Source: an uncultured Rhizobium sp. (lineage in GTDB: Bacteria > Pseudomonadota > Alphaproteobacteria > Rhizobiales > Rhizobiaceae). Taken from it: 64,000 nucleotides of DNA. Below, piece after piece: positions 54,966 through 63,135 of this stretch. Location of the stretch: contig CAMFHE010000001.1 in the NCBI GenBank assembly GCA_945952045.1, forward strand, positions 138,041 through 202,040, written 5' to 3'. The notes beneath the pieces were generated by a model, which saw only the letters and a program-made list of their open reading frames with translations, searched no databases and was not told the DNA's origin. Position 1 is the stretch's first letter, and every line of letters begins with the position of its first letter. The position numbers and the translations under genes are program-made.

Positions 54966-55886
54966 ATGAGCGCCTTTGACGAACCTTTCTCCCTGCAGCG
55001 CCGCAATCTTTCCGGCAATACGCCGAAGCTGGCGAAATGGGGCTTTGCCAACGAAACCGACAAGCTGACCGACGTGCTGCTCGGCTCGCCAGCCTTCCTG
55101 ATGCACCGTGCGACGAGTTCGCTGTCGCGCAAGCATCTGCGCGAGAACCCGTGCAATATTCAGGTCGCGCAGGCCCAGCACAAGGAACTGGTTTCAGCTT
55201 ACGAGCATTTCGGCGTGCGCATTCATTGGCATGAGCCGTCGCCGGAACTGACCATGCAGGTCTATTCGCGCGACTCCTCGGTCATGACGCCTTATGGCGC
55301 GATCATCACCGCCATGGCGCAGTGGTGGCGTCGCGGCGAAAACTATGCCGCGATCCGGACCTATGAAAAGCTCGGTATCCCGATCTACGACATGATCACG
55401 GCCGGCACCTTCGAAGGCGGCGATTTCAACGTCATCGAGGATGGCGTCGTACTGATCGGCTGCGGTGGCGCCCGGACCCAGGAAGAGGGTGCGCGCCAGG
55501 TGCAGGAATGGTTCGACAAGGAAGGCTGGGAAACCCGGCTTGCCTTCATCGACGAATATTACGTGCATATCGACCTGATGGTCGTGCCGATTGCCGAAAA
55601 GCTGACGGCCGTCTGCCTCGATTGCACCGATCCGGGCATCGTCACCTGGCTGAAGGACAAGGGCCACGAAATCGTCGACGTTCCCTTCCAGGATACGATG
55701 GCGCTCGGTTGCAACTTCATGTCGCTCGGCAATGACCGCATCATCGCGCCGACCGCCAGCAAGACGCTGATCGAAAAGCTGAAGGCCCGCGGCTTCGAAG
55801 TTGCGGCCGTCGATACGAGCGAGATCTCCAAGACCGGCGGCGGCATCCACTGCATGGCGCAGGCCCTGCGTCGCGAAGCAGCCTGA
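54966..55886 (+). CDS. Dimethylarginine hydrolase / arginine deiminase-like protein
   Basis: A 306-residue guanidine-modifying-enzyme superfamily member, distinct from the ddaH and ctlX products earlier in the window. Family features are YSRDSSVMTPYG, TFEGGDFNVIEDG, the catalytic histidine in YVHIDLMVVP (residue 201) and the nucleophilic cysteine in GGGIHCMAQALRR (residue 296). It should hydrolyse or transfer the guanidino carbon of an arginine-like substrate. The start ATG has GTGAGGA upstream. It follows the M20 amidohydrolase in one operon and is closed by a terminator. Whether it acts on arginine, methylarginine or agmatine-like compounds is open. Confidence 0.83.
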   Translation: MSAFDEPFSLQRRNLSGNTPKLAKWGFANETDKLTDVLLGSPAFLMHRATSSLSRKHLRENPCNIQVAQAQHKELVSAYEHFGVRIHWHEPSPELTMQVYSRDSSVMTPYGAIITAMAQWWRRGENYAAIRTYEKLGIPIYDMITAGTFEGGDFNVIEDGVVLIGCGGARTQEEGARQVQEWFDKEGWETRLAFIDEYYVHIDLMVVPIAEKLTAVCLDCTDPGIVTWLKDKGHEIVDVPFQDTMALGCNFMSLGNDRIIAPTASKTLIEKLKARGFEVAAVDTSEISKTGGGIHCMAQALRREAA

Positions 55887-55901
55887 TCCATCAACCGGAA
55901 T

Positions 55902-55925
55902 GGGGCGGGCCAAACCCGCCCCTTC
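55902..55925. terminator. Terminator between convergent operons
   Basis: GGGGCGGG (55902-55909) pairs perfectly with CCCGCCCC (55915-55922) around a five-base loop, followed by TTC. It lies between the convergent hydrolase and oxidoreductase genes and may end transcription from both sides. Confidence 0.65.
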
Positions 55926-55930
55926 TCCGT

Positions 55931-56917
55931 TCAGGTCAGGCAATGCCGCTCCCATTCGGTGAGCATCCAGAGAATTTCCAGCGAATCGGACAGGCGTGGC
56001 GCCGGGCGTAGCGGTTGAGTGAGGCCCTTGACGAGGCAGGCTTCGAACGTGCGAAGCTGGTAGTCGAAGGCATCGCCATCCGCCTCGACGACGCTCTCCT
56101 CGACCGTGCCGTCATGGTCGCGGATTTCGAGGACCGAACGCCCCGCCTGCGGCAGCCAGGGGTTGATTGGGAAGCGTAGGGTCGCCCGTTCGCCATGCAC
56201 GGCAAAATCATGGGTCAGGCCATAACCATCACTGCATTGCAGGCTGGCGAGCACGCCGTTCGAGAAACGAACGGTCAGCGCCGCATCGATGAGATTACCG
56301 GTCTCGGGTTGGACATTGCCGAGGCCCGTGAGATGCCGGAAGGCGAAGGCCTGCGGCCCGCAACCGGCCTGCATGACGAAATGCAGCAGCGACACTGGAT
56401 AGCAGCCGAGATTGTAGAGCGTGCCGCGCCCGGCCGGATTGGCGACGCGCCAGATATCGGCGGCATAAAAGCCGGTGACGGCGCGCAAGGGGCCGAGCCG
56501 GCCGGAGGCGAGGATTTCGCCCAGCCGTGCGATCAGCGGATGGTTGAGATACATCAGCCCTTCCATGAAGAAGATGCCGCTCTCTTCCACCGCGCTCGCC
56601 AAGGCCTGCGCATCGCCCATGCCGGTGGTCAGCGATTTTTCGCAGAGCACCGGCTTGCCGGCTTTGGCGGCGGCGATCACCGCCTCATGATGGACATGGT
56701 TCGGCAGGCCGACATAGATCGCATCCACGTCACCATCGGCCAGCAGCGCCTCGATATCGCGATAGGTCTTGCCGATGCCGTGGCGGGTGGCGAAGGCGGC
56801 AAGCCGGCCCTCGTCGCGGCCACTGACGGCCTCGATGCGTGAGGCCGGGCTTTTGGCGATTGCGGCGGCCATGGTGTCGGAAATGAAGCTCGTGCCCAGA
56901 ATGCCCCAGCGCAGCAT
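55931..56917 (-). CDS. Gfo/Idh/MocA family NAD(P)-dependent oxidoreductase
   Basis: A 328-residue oxidoreductase. The Rossmann start is LRWGILGTSFISDTMAAAI, and the substrate-domain signature appears as GKPVLCEKSLTTG, with the conserved lysine that replaces EKP. AGRGTLYNLGCYPVSLLHFV supplies the D/H-like catalytic region, although the usual EKP proline is a serine. Family members oxidise sugars, inositols or imines. It follows the adenosylhomocysteinase-like gene by nine bases on the same strand, so the two probably act together. The substrate is unknown. Confidence 0.83.
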   Translation of the reverse strand: MLRWGILGTSFISDTMAAAIAKSPASRIEAVSGRDEGRLAAFATRHGIGKTYRDIEALLADGDVDAIYVGLPNHVHHEAVIAAAKAGKPVLCEKSLTTGMGDAQALASAVEESGIFFMEGLMYLNHPLIARLGEILASGRLGPLRAVTGFYAADIWRVANPAGRGTLYNLGCYPVSLLHFVMQAGCGPQAFAFRHLTGLGNVQPETGNLIDAALTVRFSNGVLASLQCSDGYGLTHDFAVHGERATLRFPINPWLPQAGRSVLEIRDHDGTVEESVVEADGDAFDYQLRTFEACLVKGLTQPLRPAPRLSDSLEILWMLTEWERHCLT

Positions 56918-56926
56918 GGTGGCTCC

Positions 56927-58090
56927 TTAACGGTTGAGATCGAGGAAGGCGCTGGCGATCCCGCGGTCGATATCGGCCGGCACGGGAATCAGGCAGGCCT
57001 GGGGTCCAAGCGCGCGGCTCGCCACCCGTTCCAGGCAGCGGGCCTGCATGGCAAAGCCGAGATCCATCGCCTCGATGGTGTTGCCGAGCGGGCGCGGGCC
57101 GGCAAGATTGGCCATGTGTCCGGCCGCCAGCAGATGGATGCGGCGGCCATCGGCGAGCGTCAGCGTCTCGATCATGTCTTCCGGCGAGGTCGCCACCGAG
57201 ACGACGGCGGGATCGGAAAGCATACCGTCGCGGTCGATCTCATGCGGAAAATGGCCGCCATTCATAAGGATGACGCCATCTTTCAACAGCGGCAGGTCGG
57301 CGGCGGTGACGATGCCGGGATAACCGGTGACGGTGATAATCACATCGGCGGCGCGGATTGCCTCGTCGCGATGCGGCGTCGAAAACCCGTCGAGATGCGC
57401 TTCCAGCGTCGTCACCGGATCGATATCGACGACGCTGACGGCGCTGTAGCCGTGGCGGAAGCAGGCCGCCGTTCCCTTGCCGCAGGCGCCATACCCGAAG
57501 ACGAGAACGCGCTTGCCGTTGGTGGAGCGGTTGGTGAAGCGGAGATAGCTCTCGAACAGGCTCTGGCCGACGCCATGGCGGTTTTCGGCGAATTGCTTGA
57601 TCGGGCTGTCGTTGATGACCAGGATCGGTCGCGCCAATTTTTCGCGCAGCGGCGTCAGCCGGGTGCGGCCGGAAGTGGTCTCCTCGGTGCCGCCGATCAG
57701 GGTGTCATAGGGGCGTTCGAGGAAGCGGGCGAAGAGATCGCCGCCGTTGTCGAGCAGCAGGTCGGGCCTTTCATCCAGCAGCGCATCGATGAAGCCGTGA
57801 TGGGCGCCGGCATCGCGGGTCTGCTCGCCGATGATGGCAATCTCGTTTTCGGCAAGAAAGGCGGCGGTCGCCGGCTGGGTGCTGTTGAGATTGCCGGTGG
57901 CGACGACGCGCGCGCCGCCGGCCTTCAGGGTCAGGAGCAACGCGGCGGTCTTCGGTTCGAGATGGATCGCCGTGCCGATGGTCATTCCGGCAAAGGGCTG
58001 CGTGCGGGAAAATTCCGCCGCGATGCCCTGCAGCAGGCGGCAGCCCGAGGCCACCCAGTCGATACGTGAAAAGTGCCGTTCCTGTTGCAT
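56927..58090 (-). CDS. Divergent S-adenosylhomocysteinase-like protein
   Basis: A 387-residue NAD-binding protein clearly related to AdoHcy hydrolase but shorter than the usual 430-470. Family-like segments are LLLDNGGDLFARF, GGTEETTSGRTRL, VLVFGYGACGKGTAACF (NAD loop), VSVVDIDPVTTLEAHLDGF and LMNGGHFPHEID. The C-terminal K-x-x-x-Y-R-Y tail that closes the active site in true AdoHcy hydrolases is absent, and AMDLGFAMQARCL replaces the usual asparagine-rich segment. It shares an operon with a MocA-type oxidoreductase downstream of a LysR gene, not with methionine-cycle genes. It is probably a paralogue with another thioether or nucleoside-like substrate. Confidence 0.8.
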   Translation of the reverse strand: MQQERHFSRIDWVASGCRLLQGIAAEFSRTQPFAGMTIGTAIHLEPKTAALLLTLKAGGARVVATGNLNSTQPATAAFLAENEIAIIGEQTRDAGAHHGFIDALLDERPDLLLDNGGDLFARFLERPYDTLIGGTEETTSGRTRLTPLREKLARPILVINDSPIKQFAENRHGVGQSLFESYLRFTNRSTNGKRVLVFGYGACGKGTAACFRHGYSAVSVVDIDPVTTLEAHLDGFSTPHRDEAIRAADVIITVTGYPGIVTAADLPLLKDGVILMNGGHFPHEIDRDGMLSDPAVVSVATSPEDMIETLTLADGRRIHLLAAGHMANLAGPRPLGNTIEAMDLGFAMQARCLERVASRALGPQACLIPVPADIDRGIASAFLDLNR

Positions 58091-58156
58091 GGGTCTTGCC
58101 TCCGGTCTTGTGGTCGATGCCAGATAGACCGTTTCGCGTGAGGCGCGACAGGGACA

Positions 58157-59110
58157 TTATTCTGCGCCTGCGGGCAGTTTTCCTGCGCCCTCCCGCGCCA
58201 GCCATGTCCGTAGCGAGACGATTGCCTTACCCTCGGCATCCATGCTGCGGCAGCACAGGCGATACCCCACGGGGCGGGCGACGAACCCGAGCGGCGCGAC
58301 AAGCGCGCCTTCCGCCAGCTCGCGCTCGATGGAGGCGCGGGGGGCGGCGACGATGCCGAGCGCGGCCTTGGCGGCGGCAATGGCGAGTTCTAGCGTCTCG
58401 GTTTCGAAACGCTTGTGGAACCGTAAGGGCAGGGTGCCGCTTTCGCGGAACCAGTCGTCGAGCAGATAGGCGACGTCGCGGGCGATGATCGCGGTGGTGG
58501 CCGCCACCTCGCCGGCATCGACCGCCGCTTGCAGCTTTTCCGCCTCGGCCGGCGTGCCGACCAGGCCGAATTCGTCTTCCATGAAGCTGAAGGCGGCGAT
58601 ATCCGGCAACGGCCGATATTCGCCGCCGGCGATCAGCGCGTCGAGATCGGGCCGGTCGGCGAGCGTAAAGGCGACGTCGACGGGGACGATATCGATCTCC
58701 AGCGTCGGCAGGTCGGCCATCAGTTTCGGCAGGCGCGGCATCAGCCAGTTGGCGGCCAGCGGCATCGGCGCGCCGAGTCGGATACGCTGGCGCCGCCCCG
58801 CATCGGCGATCTCGTCCGCCGCGCGGGTCAGAATATCGAGCGCGACCGCGACCGCGTCGGCAAACCGCCGGCCGGCATCGGTGAGCGCCACCCGCCCGCC
58901 TTCGCGCGCCAGCAGCGCGACGCCGAGATTGTCTTCGAGGCTCGCCATCTGCTGGCGCACGGCGCCGGGCACGACCCGCAATTCCTCGGCGGCGGCGCGC
59001 AGGCTGCCGCGCCGGGCCACCGCATCGAAGACGCGCAGCGCATTGAGCGGCAGCGAGGCGGCCGAGCGTGGCCGGCCGGCCGGCAGGGGCGGTGCGTCCT
59101 TCGTCGCCAT
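58157..59110 (-). CDS. LysR family regulator upstream of the adenosylhomocysteinase-like gene
   Basis: A 317-residue LysR protein with helix-turn-helix GSLRAAAEELRVVPGAVRQQ and a GcvA-like effector domain (RIRLGAPMPLAANWLMPRLP). Of two nearby ATGs the second has AAGGAG at six bases and is chosen. It is on the same strand as the SAHH-like and MocA-type genes with a 66-base gap, and faces the cupin/FAD-oxidase operon across about 230 bases, so it could serve either. Several alanine-rich stretches reflect high GC. Confidence 0.86.
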   Translation of the reverse strand: MATKDAPPLPAGRPRSAASLPLNALRVFDAVARRGSLRAAAEELRVVPGAVRQQMASLEDNLGVALLAREGGRVALTDAGRRFADAVAVALDILTRAADEIADAGRRQRIRLGAPMPLAANWLMPRLPKLMADLPTLEIDIVPVDVAFTLADRPDLDALIAGGEYRPLPDIAAFSFMEDEFGLVGTPAEAEKLQAAVDAGEVAATTAIIARDVAYLLDDWFRESGTLPLRFHKRFETETLELAIAAAKAALGIVAAPRASIERELAEGALVAPLGFVARPVGYRLCCRSMDAEGKAIVSLRTWLAREGAGKLPAGAE

Positions 59111-59344
59111 GGGCATCTCCTTCGCAAAGGCTTCCGGTTAGCCTTTGCCATGACCGGCAAGCAGGGAAAAGCGGTTTTGCAACCAGCCGCGCCGGATGAC
59201 CTATCCCTTGGGCGTATTTTCGAAATTCCGCCGACAGGGCAAAGATGCAGGCGTTCGCAATCCGGCCGATCAGGCGCTGAAAAAACCGTGCGAACAGCCG
59301 GCCGCAAGGCCCGAACCGTTTACAAACTCAAATCAGGATCAGTC

Positions 59345-59713
59345 ATGTCGAAAGTTACGAAAATCAGCCGCGATGGCGTCGGTCTGCGCGCGTTGGAAGA
59401 ATGCAGTGTCGTGCCGGTCGAGGCCATCCTCAGCGGCTTCGCCAAGGAACAGGGCGACGTCCATTTCGAAAGCGCCGATGGCTCGCTGATCATCGGCACC
59501 TGGGAATGCACCCCCTATGCCGAAATGCTCTCCTACCCGGACGGCACCGAATATGCCGTGATCCTCTCCGGCAAGGTCGCACTGACCAATCCTGACGGCT
59601 CGGTCGAGACTTTTACCGCCGGCGAAAGCTATGTCCTGCCGGCCAATACGGAAGTGCGTTTCGAAGTGCTCGAAACCATGCGGAAGATCTACGTTCTGCA
59701 CACCGCAAAGTAA
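59345..59713 (+). CDS. Cupin domain protein (DUF861/EutQ-like)
   Basis: A 122-residue single-cupin protein: GTWECTPYAEMLSYPDGTEY, then AVILSGKVALTNPDG and ESYVLPANTEVRFEVLETMR. It lacks the full set of metal histidines of classical cupins, as in the ureidoglycine-aminohydrolase/EutQ-like group. It lies 30 bases before an FAD-dependent oxidoreductase gene, a pairing common in amine-degrading operons. It may stabilise or modify an unstable imine or aldehyde intermediate. The ATG was chosen from the domain boundary; the open frame extends upstream through the divergent LysR gene only as a shadow. Confidence 0.8.
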   Translation: MSKVTKISRDGVGLRALEECSVVPVEAILSGFAKEQGDVHFESADGSLIIGTWECTPYAEMLSYPDGTEYAVILSGKVALTNPDGSVETFTAGESYVLPANTEVRFEVLETMRKIYVLHTAK

Positions 59714-59743
59714 GAACCGTGCACAGACGTTGAGGGACGCCGA

Positions 59744-61138
59744 ATGCAGACGATTACGAAGAAGGCGCTGGCCGATGTGAAGATGGGGTCGTTCTGGCTG
59801 GACAACCCCGCCAAGCCCGGAGCCCATCCTCCCCTGACCTCGCGACGGACCGCCGATCTCCTGATCGTGGGCGGGGGCTTTACGGGATTGTGGGCAGCGA
59901 TCCAGGCACGCCAGGCCAACCCCGATCTTGCCGTCATTCTGATCGAGAAGGACACGGTGGCCAATGGCGCCTCCGGCCGTCCCGGCGGCGTCGTCTCGAC
60001 GTCTGTCATGCACGGACTGCACAATGCCGTGCGCATTTTCCCGAACGATATCGCTGAACTGGAGCGGCTCGGTCAGGACAATATGCATGGCTTCATGAAG
60101 ACCATCGAAGACCACAATATCGACTGCCATGCCGAATGGGGCGGCGAGCTGACCGTCGCCATCGAGGAGTCGCATGTCGAGGGACTGCACGAGGAGCACC
60201 AGCTGCATCTGAAATACGGCCATAACGCCGTGTTCCTCGACGAGGCGACAATCCAGAAGGAAATCCGATCGCCGCGCTACAAGGCCGCCGTCTGGTCGAA
60301 GGACAGCGCTGGCACCGTCCACCCGGCGCTGCTCGCTTGGGGGCTGAAGCGGGTCGCAATCGAACTCGGCGTCGAGATTTTCGAGGAAACCCCGCTTGTC
60401 TCCGTCGAGGATAACGGCGCCAAGGTGACGGTGACCACGCCGCATGGCGCGGTGACGGCGCCCAAGGTGCTGCTGGCGACCAATGCCTTTGCCGCCGGCA
60501 ACGACCGGATCAAGAAACGCATCATCGCGGTGCGTGACCGCATCATCGCCACCGAGCCGCTCTCGGCGGCGCAGATGGAGGCGGTCGGCTGGAGCCATCG
60601 CCAGGGCGTCTACGACACCCGCACCCAGTTGAACTATATGAGGCTGACCAAGGACAATCGCATCATCTTCGGCGGCCGTCTCGCCTATGCCTATGGCGGC
60701 GAGGCTTTCCCGCAGGTCGACCGGTTGCACGACACCTATGACTCGCTGGCCGGCGCCTTCTTCGAAACCTTCCCGCAACTCGAAGGCGTGCGCTTCACCC
60801 ATGCCTGGAGCGGCCCGATCGACCTTTCCACCCGCATGGCGGTGCATTTCCAGCGCTATCACGGCGGCAAGGTGGTTTATGCTGGCGGTTATTCCGGCTT
60901 CGGCGTCTCCGCCGCCCGTTTCGGCGCCCGCATCGCACTCGATATCCTCGACGGCTCGAAACTGCCGGAAAGCAAGCTGGAATTCGCTACCGTCCTGCCG
61001 AAGACCATCCCGCCGGAACCCTTTCGCTGGCTCGGCGCGCAGATCACCATGTATGCGCTGGATACGGCCGACAAGAAGGGCGGTTGGCGCAAGCCTTGGC
61101 TGAAACTCGTCTCCGCGATGGGGTTTCCTATCAGCTGA
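59744..61138 (+). CDS. FAD-dependent amine/amino-acid oxidoreductase (PuuB-like, DAO family)
   Basis: A 464-residue flavoenzyme. The FAD-binding motif DLLIVGGGFTGLWAAIQARQ lies near residue 40, with IEKDTVANGASGRPGGVV after it. The C-terminal part has TRMAVHFQRYHGGKVVYAGG, then YSGFGVSAARFG, typical of gamma-glutamylputrescine oxidoreductase and related DAO enzymes. It would oxidise an amine to an aldehyde or keto acid with release of ammonia or methylamine. It forms an operon with the cupin. The neighbouring polyamine-type transporter suggests an amine from that route. A LuxR-type regulator follows 79 bases downstream. Confidence 0.88.
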   Translation: MQTITKKALADVKMGSFWLDNPAKPGAHPPLTSRRTADLLIVGGGFTGLWAAIQARQANPDLAVILIEKDTVANGASGRPGGVVSTSVMHGLHNAVRIFPNDIAELERLGQDNMHGFMKTIEDHNIDCHAEWGGELTVAIEESHVEGLHEEHQLHLKYGHNAVFLDEATIQKEIRSPRYKAAVWSKDSAGTVHPALLAWGLKRVAIELGVEIFEETPLVSVEDNGAKVTVTTPHGAVTAPKVLLATNAFAAGNDRIKKRIIAVRDRIIATEPLSAAQMEAVGWSHRQGVYDTRTQLNYMRLTKDNRIIFGGRLAYAYGGEAFPQVDRLHDTYDSLAGAFFETFPQLEGVRFTHAWSGPIDLSTRMAVHFQRYHGGKVVYAGGYSGFGVSAARFGARIALDILDGSKLPESKLEFATVLPKTIPPEPFRWLGAQITMYALDTADKKGGWRKPWLKLVSAMGFPIS

Positions 61139-61217
61139 TTTGCCGGGAGGTGGTTCCGCTCGACACTGAGCCGAGGCATAGTCTGCGCACAATCGCAGAA
61201 ATGGCGGAGCGGGGCTT

Positions 61218-62087
61218 ATGACAGACACGACAAACCGCAATGCGGCGATGCTGGCCGATGTCGCGCTGGCGTTGCTCGATATTGTCGGCCGGGAAGATTT
61301 CCCGGATCGCCTGATGCAGATATTGAAATGTCACGCGGATTTCGATGCCGGCCTGATCCTGCTCTACAAGGAAGGCGCCCCGCCGCGCATTCTCTACAAC
61401 GACTGGAAGAACGATGTCGGCGTATCCGATCTCGAGCATTATCTGCGCGGGCCCTACCGCATCGACCCTTTCTATCGGCTGGCGGTGACGGACGGAAAGG
61501 ACGGCCTGTATCGGCTGAGTCAGATCGACCCTGCCTTGAGCGGATCGCGCTATTATCGCGAATATTATCAACATTCCGGGCTTCAGGACGAATTCAATAT
61601 CTTCGTCACGCTGGAGACCGACAGCAAGCTGGCGATTTCGCTGGCGCGCAGCGATATGCTCGGTCTTTTCAGCGATGGCGAGGCGGATCAGCTCGAAGCC
61701 ATGACGGCCTTGCTCAAGGTTGCCATCTATCGCCATTTCCGCGAATTGCGGCCGCAAAGTCTCGATGACGACGCCACGGTTCTGCAAAACGCGCTTTCGC
61801 AGGCGGTCAAGAATTTCGGCAGGTCGGTGCTGACAGATCGCGAATGCCAGGTGGCGCAGCTGATCCTGTACGGCTATTCGGTCAAGGGTGCCGCAACCAA
61901 GCTGGGCATCTCGCCGGCAACCGTCAAACTGCATCGGCGAAACCTCTATTCCAAGCTCGACATTTCCTCGCAGACCGCCCTGTTTTCGCTGTTCATCGAT
62001 TCCGTTTCGTCAACGAAAACCGCTTTTGAGGATCCCTTGGCCGGCTATCTGACGCGAAAGCCGCCCGTGACAGCGGCTACTGGATGA
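61218..62087 (+). CDS. LuxR-type (GerE helix-turn-helix) transcriptional regulator
   Basis: A 289-residue regulator with a C-terminal GerE domain: LTDRECQVAQLILYGYSVKG, then AATKLGISPATVKLHRRNLY. The N-terminal 180 residues form a GAF-like sensory region (DFDAGLILLYKEGAPPRILY) rather than a clear acyl-homoserine-lactone domain, and no luxI-type synthase is in the window. It follows the FAD oxidase on the same strand and may control that operon. The stop is followed by a 216-base gap before a GntR gene. Confidence 0.87.
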   Translation: MTDTTNRNAAMLADVALALLDIVGREDFPDRLMQILKCHADFDAGLILLYKEGAPPRILYNDWKNDVGVSDLEHYLRGPYRIDPFYRLAVTDGKDGLYRLSQIDPALSGSRYYREYYQHSGLQDEFNIFVTLETDSKLAISLARSDMLGLFSDGEADQLEAMTALLKVAIYRHFRELRPQSLDDDATVLQNALSQAVKNFGRSVLTDRECQVAQLILYGYSVKGAATKLGISPATVKLHRRNLYSKLDISSQTALFSLFIDSVSSTKTAFEDPLAGYLTRKPPVTAATG

Positions 62088-62303
62088 GTTTGCGCTTGCG
62101 TCTGAGGATCGTACGCAGTTATCCCTCGTTCCGCATTCGATAATGCCGTTGGAAAGTCTCTTGCAGTGCTTGATATCGATAGGCCTGCGATGGCTGTATA
62201 AAGCAGCCTCTTGCGTTGTCGTATGATCGCGTTATCAGGGTACAATTCACCCGATTTTTATCGGACGGGATTGGCACCAAACGACGAGCGGAACACGACC
62301 TCC

Positions 62304-63023
62304 ATGATACGCGACAAGAAGGTGACGGCCGAGGAGCGCCCCATGACCCGGACCGAGCGGGTTCATCAGATGCTGCGCCTGGCCATTCTCGATCAGCAAT
62401 TGGCCCCCGGCGTTCGCCTTCCGGAAGATACGATCGGCGAAGCCTTCGGCTCGTCGCGCACCATTGCGCGCGAAGCGCTTGGCCGTCTCGCCGTCGAAGG
62501 GCTGGTGGAGCTGAAGCCGAACCGCGGCGCTTTCGTCGCCAATCCCTCGCTGGATGAAGGTCGGGGCATGTTCGTCATTCGCGCCGCGCTGGAGCGGGCG
62601 ATGATCAAGGAATTGGCGGGGCGCATCGACGAAGAAACCGCCGAAAACCTTCGCGAAATGGTGGAAAAGGAAGCGGCGTTGGAGGGGCGCAGCGATGTGG
62701 AGGCGATCCGGCTGTCCGGCGAATTCCATATGCATCTGGCGGCACTCTGCGGCAATGCCCTGCTGCAACGCTACATCAACGAGATTGTGTCGCGCTGCTC
62801 GCTGGTCATGGCCATGTATGGCCGGCCGCATTCCGCCGATTGCGGTGCGCGCGAGCATCGCGATATCGTCGAGGCCCTGATTGCCGGCGACATCGATCGT
62901 GCCGCCGATCTGATGGAACATCATGTCGAAGAAGTCGCCACGCGCGCCCAACTCGGCGTCAAAAAGGATTGCGATGTGCGTTCGGTGCTGGCCGATTATG
63001 CAGCGCGATCCGACAAGGGATAG
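62304..63023 (+). CDS. GntR family regulator, FadR/VanR (FCD) subgroup
   Basis: A 239-residue regulator. The winged helix-turn-helix contains RLPEDTIGEAFGSSRTIARE, and the C-terminal all-helical FCD domain shows the metal/ligand histidines in SGEFHMHLAAL, AREHRDIVEAL and LMEHHVEEV. I start at MIRDKKV; the open frame extends 31 codons upstream, and an ATG 13 codons later is also possible. Twenty-two and forty-six bases after its stop lie two nearly palindromic 12-mers that should be its operators, placed before the next transcription unit, so it likely represses the flavin-reductase operon. Confidence 0.88.
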   Translation: MIRDKKVTAEERPMTRTERVHQMLRLAILDQQLAPGVRLPEDTIGEAFGSSRTIAREALGRLAVEGLVELKPNRGAFVANPSLDEGRGMFVIRAALERAMIKELAGRIDEETAENLREMVEKEAALEGRSDVEAIRLSGEFHMHLAALCGNALLQRYINEIVSRCSLVMAMYGRPHSADCGAREHRDIVEALIAGDIDRAADLMEHHVEEVATRAQLGVKKDCDVRSVLADYAARSDKG

Positions 63024-63044
63024 GCCACAAAATTAACGCCGAAA

Positions 63045-63080
63045 ATCGCATACAATTATATCGCAATAATCGTATGCAAT
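63045..63080. promoter_or_regulatory. Tandem 12-bp quasi-palindromes, probable GntR operators
   Basis: ATCGCATACAAT (63045-63056) and ATCGTATGCAAT (63069-63080) both fit ATYGYATRCRAT, a two-fold symmetric pattern, with centres 24 bases apart. A TTGACA follows at 63082-63087. This is typical of FCD-type GntR repressors, whose gene lies directly upstream. Confidence 0.55.
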
Positions 63081-63135
63081 ATTGACAAGATGCAATCCAT
63101 GTAGGACTTTTGGTGGAAATACCAAAGGGAACAGC

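Noticed and set aside
58529-59344. Long N-terminal extension of the cupin frame
   Set aside because: It is antisense to the LysR gene and adds 272 Arg/Gly-rich residues. The cupin fold is complete from 59345.
59339-61240. 633-codon open frame on the minus strand
   Set aside because: Antisense to the cupin and FAD oxidase genes, both with clear motifs; no family features in the antisense product.
62088-62303. Possible promoter or operator in the gap before the GntR gene
   Set aside because: The gap contains a GTCGTATGATCGCG stretch that weakly resembles the downstream GntR sites, but it does not fit their symmetric pattern. I see nothing firm in this 216-base stretch.
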